Below, in pieces: positions 1 to 6,491 of a stretch of 7,793 nucleotides of DNA. The stretch is from the NCBI GenBank assembly GCA_903909905.1, contig CAIVXP010000071.1:1-7793 (forward strand), written 5' to 3'. Below the pieces are notes generated by a model. That model was not told where the DNA came from. It did not search any database and worked only from the letters and a program-made list of their open reading frames with translations. Within the stretch, counting starts at the first letter, position 1. Each line of letters begins with the position of its first letter. This DNA comes from Akkermansiaceae bacterium (GTDB lineage: Bacteria > Verrucomicrobiota > Verrucomicrobiia > Verrucomicrobiales > Akkermansiaceae). The translations under genes and the position numbers were made by a program.

Positions 1-273
1 CGAGACTGGAAAGGTGCCGAGCAGCTCGATGGTTCCGTTGCGTTGTTCGTCGGACCAGAGCTTCATGCCGACGGCGGGGGCGAGCAGCATGTAGATCCAT
101 GGGTGCCAGAAGAAGAAACTCCATTCGAGCGAGGCATCGCCGATGCGCATGAAGTTGCCGAAGCTGAAGGTGAGACCCATTGAGAGGGCGAGGAAGATCA
201 CGATGATCGCGTAGGCGGTCGGCTGGCCGAAGTAGCTGCGAAGTTCGCGTTTGTAGATGGTGAGCGAGGACAT
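1..273 (-). CDS. ABC-2 type transporter permease, N-terminal part (cut by window edge)
   Basis: This is the first 91 residues of an integral-membrane ABC-2 permease; the rest lies beyond the left edge. The start is the ATG at 273-271, and the frame stays open to base 1. A short cytoplasmic N-terminus (MSSLTIYKRELRSYF) precedes a hydrophobic segment at about residues 19-40 and a second at about 54-70. Then comes a polar stretch with DEQRNGTIELL at about 75-85. The E/D-x-R-x-G-T-x-E pattern after the second membrane segment is typical of GldF-like and related ABC-2 exporter permeases. It lies 41 bp downstream of the ATPase gene on the same strand, so the two are very probably co-transcribed and form one exporter. 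There is no Shine-Dalgarno sequence; the start follows CACCACCA. Substrate unknown: gliding-motility GldF, copper/NosY-like and drug exporters share this fold, so I do not name a function. Confidence 0.85.
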   Translation of the reverse strand, partial: MSSLTIYKRELRSYFGQPTAYAIIVIFLALSMGLTFSFGNFMRIGDASLEWSFFFWHPWIYMLLAPAVGMKLWSDEQRNGTIELLGTFPVS

Positions 274-314
274 GGTGGTGAAATGTGAAATGAATTTTCG
301 GGCGGGCTTTTGCC

Positions 315-1046
315 TCAGGCTGTGGCTTCGGTGTCGCGGGTGGTGAGTTTGCGGAAGAGGTCGGTGAGCGAGCCGGTGTCGGATTGCGCGATGAGTTCGG
401 CGGGTGTGCCATCGGCGACGATTTTTCCGCGATCGACGATCACGGCGCGCGAGCAGGCGGCTTCGACTTCCTCGAGGATGTGGGTCGAGAAGAGGATCGC
501 TTTGTCCTTGCCGAGGCGTTTGATGAGTTGGCGCACTTCGTGTTTTTGGTTTGGGTCGAGTCCGTCGGTGGGCTCATCCAGGATCAGCACTTCGGGGTCG
601 TGCAGGAGTGCTTGGGCGAGGCAGGTGCGGTGGCGGTAGCCTTTGGAAAGCGTGTCGATCGATTGGGTTGCAACGCTGCTAAGAAAACAGGTTTCGATCG
701 CTCGCTCGACCGCATCCTTGGCGGCGGATTTTTTGAGTCCGCGAATTTCGGCGCAGAAGGACAGAAAGCTGGAGACCGTCATGTCCGGGTACAGCGGAGC
801 GGATTCCGGGAGGTAGCCGATTTTGGTTTTTGCCTCTTGCGGGTTTTCGGTGATCGATAGGCCGCAGACTTTGGCGTCACCGGAGCTCGGCGGGATGAAG
901 CCGGTGATCATGCGCATGGTCGTCGACTTGCCGGCGCCGTTAGGCCCGAGGAACCCGAGGACTTCGCCCTTTTTGACGGTGAACGAGAGGTCATCGACCG
1001 CGAGCTTGGAGCCGAATTGTTTGGTGAGTTTGTGGACTTCGATCAT
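315..1046 (-). CDS. ABC transporter ATP-binding protein, GldA/ABC-2 exporter type
   Basis: This 243-residue cytoplasmic ATPase would power the adjacent ABC-2 permease. The visible motifs are: Walker A GPNGAGKST (34-42); GYLPE at 77-81, with Glu where many ABC proteins have the Q-loop Gln; signature LSKGY (133-137), the variant usual in GldA-like and ABC-2 exporter ATPases rather than LSGGQ; Walker B VLILDEPT (153-160); D-loop GLDP (162-165); and the switch histidine H189 in STHIL. The length is normal for a single nucleotide-binding domain, with a short tail after about 225 and no accessory domain. The ATG at 1046 gives the standard MIEVxxLTKxFG opening; upstream is CCATCCACCG with no Shine-Dalgarno. 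It is divergent from the LON-domain gene across 162 bp, where I find no convincing promoter. The family call is firm; the substrate is unknown. Confidence 0.95.
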   Translation of the reverse strand: MIEVHKLTKQFGSKLAVDDLSFTVKKGEVLGFLGPNGAGKSTTMRMITGFIPPSSGDAKVCGLSITENPQEAKTKIGYLPESAPLYPDMTVSSFLSFCAEIRGLKKSAAKDAVERAIETCFLSSVATQSIDTLSKGYRHRTCLAQALLHDPEVLILDEPTDGLDPNQKHEVRQLIKRLGKDKAILFSTHILEEVEAACSRAVIVDRGKIVADGTPAELIAQSDTGSLTDLFRKLTTRDTEATA

Positions 1047-1208
1047 CGGTGGATGGATGGTTGGGGGTGAAATAGAATTTGCCTGTTAGTACCGTAGCGG
1101 TGTTGGATTCTTGTTTGAAAAAATCGATTGGTGGGAAAATGCAAGCGATTTCGAGCGATTGGCAATCAGCTTGCTTTGGCGCGGCTGATGTGGCTGCTTG
1201 GTGGGCGG

Positions 1209-1835
1209 ATGACGGCACTTAACATTCCCGAGCAATGTGGCGTGATGTTATTGCCGGATTGCACCTTGTTTCCGCATGGCGGATTGCCATTGCACATTTT
1301 TGAGCCGCGCTACCGGCGGATGCTGGAGGATGCGATCGAGGGTGACTGCCTATTTGCGGTGGGTCGGCTATTGGCCGAGCCGGATGGCATTGAGGGCTTT
1401 GAAAGTTGCGTCGCACCGGTGGGTACGATCGGCTTGGTGAGGGCCTCACGCGAGATGGAGGATGGCACTTCCAACCTTCTGCTGCATGGAGTGATGCGGG
1501 TGGGTTTCCTTGAGTGGTTGGGCGGGAAGGATTACCCCTTTGTGCGGATCGAGCCCGTGGTGACGGTTTTCACGCCCGAGGGCGGTGAGGGTGCCGCGAT
1601 GAAAACACTGCGAGGTGCGATTGAGGATGCCATCCAGGATTTGCCTGAGGCTGTGCAGCAAGGGGTGTTTGCTTTGTTGGATCGTGCTGAAGAGCCGGGC
1701 TTGATGACCGACATTGTGAGTCAGCAGTTTGTGAATGATCCTGATTTGCGTCAGCAGCTTCTCGAGATGCCTTCGGCGGGTGCAAGGATTCCGTTGATCT
1801 GCGAATATCTGCGCAAAGCGAGGGAAGGCGAGTGA
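1209..1835 (+). CDS. LON substrate-binding domain protein (no protease domain)
   Basis: This 208-residue protein is made almost wholly of the N-terminal substrate-binding domain of Lon protease (PF02190 type, COG2802-like). The hallmark is LPDCTLFPHGGLPLHIFEPR (15-34), leading into YRRML. VGTIGLV follows (71-77), then the strand DGTSNLLLHGVMRV (85-98), and a helical C-terminal part (about 130-205). No AAA+ ATPase or Ser-Lys S16 protease domain follows, so it is not a protease. Such stand-alone proteins are common in bacteria and poorly understood. The frame is open upstream to a TTG at 1128. I chose the ATG at 1209 because homologues begin just before the LPDCxLFPH strand and because GGTGGGCGG, a weak ribosome-binding site, directly precedes it. 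The ATG at 1188 is a possible alternative. It is separated from the downstream fusion gene by 105 bp with its own promoter-like stretch, so co-transcription is uncertain. Confidence 0.85.
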   Translation: MTALNIPEQCGVMLLPDCTLFPHGGLPLHIFEPRYRRMLEDAIEGDCLFAVGRLLAEPDGIEGFESCVAPVGTIGLVRASREMEDGTSNLLLHGVMRVGFLEWLGGKDYPFVRIEPVVTVFTPEGGEGAAMKTLRGAIEDAIQDLPEAVQQGVFALLDRAEEPGLMTDIVSQQFVNDPDLRQQLLEMPSAGARIPLICEYLRKAREGE

Positions 1836-1850
1836 TCCTTGTGGAGCCAT

Positions 1851-1866
1851 GTGACGGAATTGTCAC
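1851..1866. promoter_or_regulatory. Inverted repeat GTGAC-N6-GTCAC, possible operator
   Basis: Perfect 5-bp arms, GTGAC (1851-1855) and GTCAC (1862-1866), flank GGAATT, 75 bp upstream of the glycosyltransferase-phosphoesterase fusion and 15 bp after the LON gene stop. It could be an operator for the fusion gene or a weak hairpin after the LON gene, though no T-run follows. Arms this short occur by chance fairly often. Confidence 0.25.
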
Positions 1867-1908
1867 TTGATGGGGAGTGATGTAGTGGGGGCAGGTGGCT
1901 GAAATGCT

Positions 1909-1930
1909 TAAGCGAAATTAAATAATATTT
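1909..1930 (+). promoter_or_regulatory. AT-rich promoter-like stretch before the fusion gene
   Basis: A run of about 20 bases, almost all A/T, stands out in GC-rich surroundings and contains TAATAT (1923-1928), a good -10 match. No clear -35 lies 16-18 bp upstream (CTGAAA at 1899-1904 is the nearest). If used, transcription would begin around 1935, giving a leader of only a few bases before the ATG at 1941. That would fit the lack of a Shine-Dalgarno sequence there. Confidence 0.35.
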
Positions 1931-1940
1931 CCGCAACATC

Positions 1941-3893
1941 ATGAGAATCGAATTTGTGACCGACACCTTCACGCCCGACATCAATGGCGTGGCCATGACC
2001 TTGGGGCGTTTTCGCGACGGGCTTCGGCAAAAGGGGCATCGGGTGCATGTCATGCACACCGGGCTCAATGCTGGGCGCGGGGAGAGCCAGGCTGTGGCAG
2101 TGCCGTTGCCGGGGTATCCGGCGGTGCGGGTGGGTTTGCCCAAGCCTTTTGAGTTTCGCTCGAGGTGGATGGCGCGGCGGCCGGATGTGATTTACATCGC
2201 GACGGAGAGCCTGATGGGGAAATCAGCGATGAAGGCTGCCACCGCGCTTGGCATTCCGGTGGTGAGTGGGTTTCACACCAATTTTCACGATTACATGGAT
2301 CGTTATCGCGTTGGTGTGCTGCGGCCCTTGGCGATGTCATATCTCAAGCGGTTTCACCAGCGGGCCGATTGCACGGTGGTGCCATCGCGCGAGGTGGCGG
2401 ATCGCCTCATGGCCGAGGGTGTGCCGCGGGTGCATGTTTTGGGGCGCGGGGTCGACACCGATTTATTTTCGCCGGGCATGAGGTGTGATGCCTTGAGGTG
2501 TGCGTGGGGTGCGGATCCGGATGTACCGGTGGTGGTGATGGTGGGTCGCGTGGCTGCGGAGAAAAACTTTGATCTCGCGATGGCGGCCTTTGAAAGGATG
2601 AGGGCGGAGGTGCCGGAGCTGCGTTGTGTGGTGGTGGGCGATGGTCCATTGCGTCCGAAGCTTGAGGCGACATTGCCGTGGGTGCATTTTGTGGGAGTGC
2701 AAACCGGCGAGGAGCTCGCGCGGCATTATGCTTCATGCGATGTTTTGTTGTTTCCGAGTGAAACCGAAACTTTTGGCAATGTCTTACTGGAAGGCATGGC
2801 CAGCGGCTTGGCATGTGTGGGGTATGATTATGCCGCTGCGCGTTTGCATGTGGAGCATGGCATCAACGGGCTCAAAGTTGCGAAGGGCGATGGTGAAGCC
2901 TTCATTGCTGCGGCCGTGCGTGCGCTGCGGATGGGTCCATCGCATGAGTTGCGGATTTCCGCGCGGCGAAGTGTCAAATCGCTTGGCTGGGATCGCATTG
3001 TAGGTGGGCTCGAGGGCATTTTTCAGGAAGCGGCCGCGAGCTCGGTTGCGCGAGTGAAAATCAAACGCTCGGCGAAGCGCGAAAAACTTTCATGCCGTAC
3101 GGTATTTCTCTCCGACATCCACCTTGGCACGCGCGACAGCAAGGCTGATGAGGTTGTTGATTTCCTCAAACACATCGAGTGCAGCAAGCTCGTGCTCAAT
3201 GGCGACATCATTGATGGCTGGGCGTTGCGGCGCGGTGGTCAGTGGACCTCGCGTCACAGCCGTGTGATCCGCAAGATTTTGAAAATGACCGAGCGCGACC
3301 AAACTGAGGTCATTTATCTGCGTGGCAATCACGATGAGATTCTCGAGCGCTTCATGCCGCTGGTCTTTGGCAGCGTGAGTCTGATGAAGGAGCACATCCA
3401 CACCGGGCCGAATGGCAGGCGCTATTTGGTGATTCATGGTGACGGCTTCGACAGCGTTTCGACCAATCACAAGTGGCTCGCGGTGGTAGGGTCGGTCGGT
3501 TACGACCTGCTTCTTGGCATCAACCGCGTTTACAACCAATGGCGCGCATGGCGCGGCAAGGAGTATTATTCGATCAGCAAACAGGTGAAGGCAAGGGTCA
3601 AGTCGGCCGTGTGTTTCGTCGATCGCTACGAGGAGTTGTTGCGCAACCTTGCCCGCAGGAAAAATTGCGATGGCATCATCTGCGGGCACATCCACGCGCC
3701 GGAAGATCGCGATGAGGATGGTGTGCACTATCTCAACTCCGGCGACTGGGTCGAGAGCCTCACGGCGATCATCGAGCACCACGACGGCCGCATGGAGCTC
3801 GTGCGGTATGATGAGTTCATCGCCGGCCGTGGGGCCGTGCAAAATGATGAGCCGCCTCAACCCGAGCTTGCGGCGGGGGCCTTTGCCGCCTGA
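1941..3893 (+). CDS. Fusion: GT4 glycosyltransferase + PlcP-like metallophosphoesterase
   Basis: This is a single 650-residue frame with two enzymes. Residues 1 to about 365 are a GT-B glycosyltransferase of family GT4. It has the nucleotide-sugar loop NGV (15-17), GRVAAEKN (202-209, Lys208 the expected donor-phosphate ligand), VGDGP (232-236) and the E-x7-E pair Glu276/Glu284. A basic linker spans about 366-385. Residues 386 to about 627 are a calcineurin-like phosphoesterase with all metal motifs: DIH (392-394), GD (421-422), GNHDE (462-466), HGD (499-501) and GHIH (582-585). GNHDE, rather than the GNRD of LpxH, and the ending GDWVES (601-606) point to PlcP, the phospholipase C that frees diacylglycerol from phospholipids. 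I infer that the protein turns phospholipid into glycolipid. There is no signal peptide or membrane segment. The last 23 residues are a low-complexity tail. No Shine-Dalgarno precedes the ATG. Confidence is high for the domains and moderate for the lipid role. Confidence 0.92.
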   Translation: MRIEFVTDTFTPDINGVAMTLGRFRDGLRQKGHRVHVMHTGLNAGRGESQAVAVPLPGYPAVRVGLPKPFEFRSRWMARRPDVIYIATESLMGKSAMKAATALGIPVVSGFHTNFHDYMDRYRVGVLRPLAMSYLKRFHQRADCTVVPSREVADRLMAEGVPRVHVLGRGVDTDLFSPGMRCDALRCAWGADPDVPVVVMVGRVAAEKNFDLAMAAFERMRAEVPELRCVVVGDGPLRPKLEATLPWVHFVGVQTGEELARHYASCDVLLFPSETETFGNVLLEGMASGLACVGYDYAAARLHVEHGINGLKVAKGDGEAFIAAAVRALRMGPSHELRISARRSVKSLGWDRIVGGLEGIFQEAAASSVARVKIKRSAKREKLSCRTVFLSDIHLGTRDSKADEVVDFLKHIECSKLVLNGDIIDGWALRRGGQWTSRHSRVIRKILKMTERDQTEVIYLRGNHDEILERFMPLVFGSVSLMKEHIHTGPNGRRYLVIHGDGFDSVSTNHKWLAVVGSVGYDLLLGINRVYNQWRAWRGKEYYSISKQVKARVKSAVCFVDRYEELLRNLARRKNCDGIICGHIHAPEDRDEDGVHYLNSGDWVESLTAIIEHHDGRMELVRYDEFIAGRGAVQNDEPPQPELAAGAFAA

Positions 3894-3909
3894 TGCCGCT
3901 CAGTTTTTT
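3870..3909 (+). terminator. Possible intrinsic terminator at the end of the fusion gene
   Basis: GCGGC (3870-3874) can pair with GCCGC (3895-3899), or alternatively GGCGG (3872-3876) with CCGCC (3886-3890). A small CTGA/TCAG stem (3890-3893 with 3900-3903) directly precedes six T's (3904-3909). The structure lies over the stop codons of two convergent genes. The T-run and GC-rich arms suit plus-strand termination, but the stems compete and none is long. Confidence 0.35.
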
Positions 3910-4409
3910 GTTTCGATCGCCTTGAGTACATCGGCCGCCTGTTGCTCGGTCGCTGCCGAGAGGTCGACCCACACGAGCGCGCCGTCCTTGAAGAGGAAGG
4001 CTTGGCGTTTGGCGAAGCCCATCGTGGTCGGCACACCGAAAGCTTTGACGATCGTCGAGTCCTCGTCGGCGAGGAGGTCGAAGGGTAGCTTGTATTTTTC
4101 TTTGAAGGCTTTCTGCGATTTGGGTGAATCGGAGCTGACCCCGAAGACCTTCACACCTTTTTCGGTGAGTGTCGCAAAGGCATCGCGCAGACTGCAGGCT
4201 TGTTTCGTGCAGCCGGGCGTGTCGGCTTTCGGGTAAAAGTAAATGAGCAACCATCCGCTGGCGCCGTGTTCCGCAAGCGGGATGGTGATTCCTTCCTGGT
4301 TTTTTTGCGAAACCTGCGGGAGTTTGGCGCCGATCGCGAGAGGTTCGGCGGCGTTGGCAGCGAAGAGGCCGGTGCCGATGGCGGAGAGGGCTTTGACGAG
4401 CGATGACAT
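3900..4409 (-). CDS. bcp: Peroxiredoxin, BCP/PrxQ type, probably exported
   Basis: A thiol peroxidase of 169 residues that would reduce H2O2 and organic hydroperoxides with thioredoxin-like donors. The active site is YPKADTPGCTKQAC (59-72). Pro60, Thr64 and Cys67 form the PxxxTxxC motif, with Cys67 the peroxidatic cysteine. Cys72, five residues on, is the resolving cysteine of the atypical two-cysteine BCP class. Arg135 in AKRQAFLF fits the conserved active-site arginine. Unlike classical cytoplasmic BCP (about 155 residues), it starts with a short basic and hydrophobic stretch ending in FAANA-AEP, a plausible signal peptide cut after Ala20, so a periplasmic location is likely. The ATG at 4409 supplies that leader. 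No Shine-Dalgarno is seen. It is convergent with the fusion gene (6-bp gap) and divergent from ptsI (115 bp); neither neighbour suggests a shared pathway. Confidence 0.93.
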   Translation of the reverse strand: MSSLVKALSAIGTGLFAANAAEPLAIGAKLPQVSQKNQEGITIPLAEHGASGWLLIYFYPKADTPGCTKQACSLRDAFATLTEKGVKVFGVSSDSPKSQKAFKEKYKLPFDLLADEDSTIVKAFGVPTTMGFAKRQAFLFKDGALVWVDLSAATEQQAADVLKAIETKN

Positions 4410-4472
4410 GGATGGAAGATCCGCTTTGGCGGGCTGCCGCGCAAGCCCATCCTTCGCGGGGGATTGGATCGG

Positions 4473-4514
4473 GCAATTTGCGTCTTGATCGCGGCGCGGC
4501 GGGCAAGCAATTTG
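4473..4514. repeat. Direct repeat GCAATTTG in the peroxiredoxin-ptsI gap
   Basis: GCAATTTG occurs at 4473-4480 and 4507-4514, each copy near a GGGCAA, within the 115-bp divergent gap 4410-4524. The copies are 34 bp apart, about three helical turns. They might be regulator half-sites for either gene, but an 8-bp repeat in a short gap may be chance. I find no good -35/-10 pair in this gap on either strand. Confidence 0.2.
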
Positions 4515-4524
4515 GCTTCACCCG

Positions 4525-6291
4525 ATGGATGACCCGAGCGAGAAAATCGAGACCGTTTACGAGGGTATTCCTGCGTCGCCAGGTATCGCGATTGCGCCTT
4601 TGCACGTCATCGCCCGCGGGTTTTCGGCGCCGGATGTGTATGAAATCGCCGAGTCCGAGGTGGAGCACGAACAGGCGCGCTTCAAGGAGGCATTGGAGAT
4701 CACCAAGCGTCAGCTCATCGAGTTGCAGGGTCGGCTTGAGGACCTTTCGGGTGACAACGAAAGCGGAATTTTCGAGGCCCATGTGATGATGCTTGAGGAC
4801 CGCTCGCTGGTCGGGCGGGTCTTGGCGGCGATCGCAAGTCGCAAGCAAAATGCCGAGTACGCGTTCTACGCGGTGATGCAAAATTTCCTCGAGGCGATGC
4901 GGCGCATTCCCGATCCGTATCTGCGCGAGCGCACGGCCGACCTTGAGGATGTGGCGCAACGCCTGCTGCGGAATTTTTCGGCGGATGCGGACAGTCGCCA
5001 TAGCGGGCCCGACGGTCGCCATATTTTGGTCGCCTATGATTTGGCGCCATCCGACACCGCATCGATGAACCGCGGTCAGGTGCTGGGCTTTGCCACCGAG
5101 CAGGGCAGCGTGAATTCCCACACGGCGATTCTTGCGCGTGCTTTTGGCGTGCCGGCGATCGTTGGTCTTGAGGGTGCGGTGATCGACATGACTGCTCTCG
5201 CGCCGGCGATTCTCGATGGTTACACCGGCAAGCTGATTCTTTATCCGACCGAGGAAACGCTGGCGCGATATCGTCAGCTGCATAACGAAAAAGAGCGGGT
5301 GCGCAGCTTGGTGGATTCCAAGCGTGCTGACGCCACCGAGACCATCGATGGTCGGCCGCTCACTGTTTCGGCCAACATCGAGGTTGTGGAGGAGTTGCCT
5401 TTGGTCAAGCGTAGCGGAGCCAAGGGGGTGGGGCTTTACCGCACGGAATTCCTGCTGCTGGGTAGCGAGGAAATTCCCGACGAAAAATTTCAGTTTGAAA
5501 CCTACTCGCGGGTAGCCACGGAAATGTCTCCGCACATGGTAATCATCCGCACACTTGATGCCGGTGGTGACAAATTACCGGTCGAGCCGCTGACCGAGCC
5601 TGAGCCGAATCCGTTCCTCGGTTGGCGTGGCATTCGTGTCTCACTGGCGCGCCCGGCGATGTTTCGCGAGCAGATTCGTGCGATCCTGCTGGCGAGCGCG
5701 AAGGGCAAGATTGCCGTGATGTTTCCGATGATCTCGGCGCTTTCTGAAGTGCGTCGCGGCAAGGAAATGGTGCTGCGCTGCATGGACGAGCTCGACAAGG
5801 AAGGCATGCCCTTCGACTCGAATTTGCCGGTGGGTGTCATGATCGAGGTGCCTGCGGCCGCACTTTGTGCCGACTTCATCGCGCCCGAAGTGGATTTCTT
5901 TTCGATCGGCACCAATGACCTGATCCAATACACCGTCGCCGCCGACCGCGTGAATCCGCATGTGGCCGATCTTTACCGGCCGACGCATCCGGCGGTCTTG
6001 CGCTTGATCAAACGCACGATCGATGCCGCGAGTGACAATGGCATTTGGACCGGGATTTGCGGCGAAATGGCCGGCGATGTGCGGCTTACGCCCTTGCTGA
6101 TCGGCTTGGGTGCTGAAGAACTATCCGTGGGCCCGCAACAGGTCTCGCGGGTGGGTCATGCGATCCGGTCGCTCAGCTATGCCGAATGCGCGGCGATGTC
6201 GGACGAGGCCTTGAAGCATCCTCGCAGCCAAGGCGTGCTCGAACTTTCGATGGAGCTGGCCCGCAAGCGCTACGGCGAATTGCTCGATTGA
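4525..6291 (+). CDS. ptsI: Phosphoenolpyruvate-protein phosphotransferase (PTS Enzyme I)
   Basis: Enzyme I autophosphorylates on histidine with PEP and passes the phosphate to HPr, the first step of the phosphotransferase system; it is cytoplasmic. The 588 residues match the family length. The N-terminal HPr-binding/helical part (about 12-150) is followed by the phosphohistidine domain with His199 in NSHTAILAR. The C-terminal PEP-binding barrel (about 258-552) has Arg306 (YRTEF), Arg342 (RTLDAGGDK), Glu441 and Asp465 as Mg ligands (IGTNDL), Arg475 and the proton donor Cys512 (ICGEMAGD). All sit ten residues beyond their E. coli counterparts. The sequence enters YEGIPASPG at residue 12 without a GAF domain, so it is PtsI rather than the nitrogen paralogue PtsP. 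The active-site loop reads GSVNSHT rather than GGRTSHT. No HPr or Enzyme II gene adjoins it. The start ATG follows CTTCACCCG with no Shine-Dalgarno. The stop is 6 bp from the convergent lipoprotein gene. Confidence 0.97.
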   Translation: MDDPSEKIETVYEGIPASPGIAIAPLHVIARGFSAPDVYEIAESEVEHEQARFKEALEITKRQLIELQGRLEDLSGDNESGIFEAHVMMLEDRSLVGRVLAAIASRKQNAEYAFYAVMQNFLEAMRRIPDPYLRERTADLEDVAQRLLRNFSADADSRHSGPDGRHILVAYDLAPSDTASMNRGQVLGFATEQGSVNSHTAILARAFGVPAIVGLEGAVIDMTALAPAILDGYTGKLILYPTEETLARYRQLHNEKERVRSLVDSKRADATETIDGRPLTVSANIEVVEELPLVKRSGAKGVGLYRTEFLLLGSEEIPDEKFQFETYSRVATEMSPHMVIIRTLDAGGDKLPVEPLTEPEPNPFLGWRGIRVSLARPAMFREQIRAILLASAKGKIAVMFPMISALSEVRRGKEMVLRCMDELDKEGMPFDSNLPVGVMIEVPAAALCADFIAPEVDFFSIGTNDLIQYTVAADRVNPHVADLYRPTHPAVLRLIKRTIDAASDNGIWTGICGEMAGDVRLTPLLIGLGAEELSVGPQQVSRVGHAIRSLSYAECAAMSDEALKHPRSQGVLELSMELARKRYGELLD

Positions 6292-6297
6292 AGCGCA

Positions 6298-6465
6298 TCA
6301 ATAAACCGGCGCGTCGCTGTAAGCATCGCCACCATCGCCGCCGCCTGATCCTTGAATCTTGCCCTTAGTCCAGATCACCGCCTGCTTGGTGTCACGGTAC
6401 ATGCCGATGATCGTGTTGCAGGAGTTGAGGGATACCAAAGTAATCGCGAGCAGAACGATTTTCAT
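6298..6465 (-). CDS. Small entericidin-like lipoprotein
   Basis: A 55-residue secreted lipoprotein. The signal peptide MKIVLLAITLVSLNSC ends in a lipobox (LNSC) with Cys16 as the lipidated residue. The mature part begins CNTIIGMYRD, matching the CNT-x2-G-x3-D spacing of the entericidin A/B lipoproteins. It continues through a short amphipathic stretch (TKQAVIWTKGKIQ) into a Gly/Asp-rich tail, SGGGDGGDAYSDAPVY, which entericidins I know lack. I chose the ATG at 6465 because it gives a clean signal peptide and because AAGAGAAG, a fair ribosome-binding site, lies just upstream. The frame extends to 6567, but those extra 34 residues look nothing like a leader. Entericidins form a toxin/antidote pair in enterobacteria; only one copy is seen here, so the function is open. 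It is convergent with ptsI (6-bp gap) and divergent from the L36 gene across 213 bp. Confidence 0.75.
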   Translation of the reverse strand: MKIVLLAITLVSLNSCNTIIGMYRDTKQAVIWTKGKIQGSGGGDGGDAYSDAPVY

Positions 6466-6491
6466 GGGTCTTCTCTTAGTCATTCGAAATC

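Noticed and set aside
1122..1129. Palindrome AATCGATT in the ABC ATPase-LON gap
   Set aside because: An 8-bp palindrome is expected by chance in a window this size, and nothing near it supports a regulatory role.
1128..1208. Upstream extension of the LON-domain gene from a TTG at 1128
   Set aside because: The extra 27 residues have no counterpart before the LON domain in the family, and the ATG at 1209 has a better preceding sequence.
1850..1868. CRP/FNR-like or Pho box site upstream of the fusion gene
   Set aside because: TGTGA and TCAC are separated by 8 rather than 6 bases for CRP, and the Pho box needs two direct CTGTCAT-like copies 11 bp apart; only one is present.
3090..3860. Minus-strand open frame of 256 codons opposite the phosphoesterase domain
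   Set aside because: The plus strand here encodes every metal-binding motif of the phosphoesterase. The antisense product shows no family resemblance.
3817..5535. Long minus-strand open frame of 572 codons across the peroxiredoxin and ptsI genes
   Set aside because: It is antisense to ptsI and out of frame with the peroxiredoxin, both of which carry full family motifs. Its product is rich in Arg, His and Gln with no recognisable domain, as expected of a shadow frame in GC-rich DNA.
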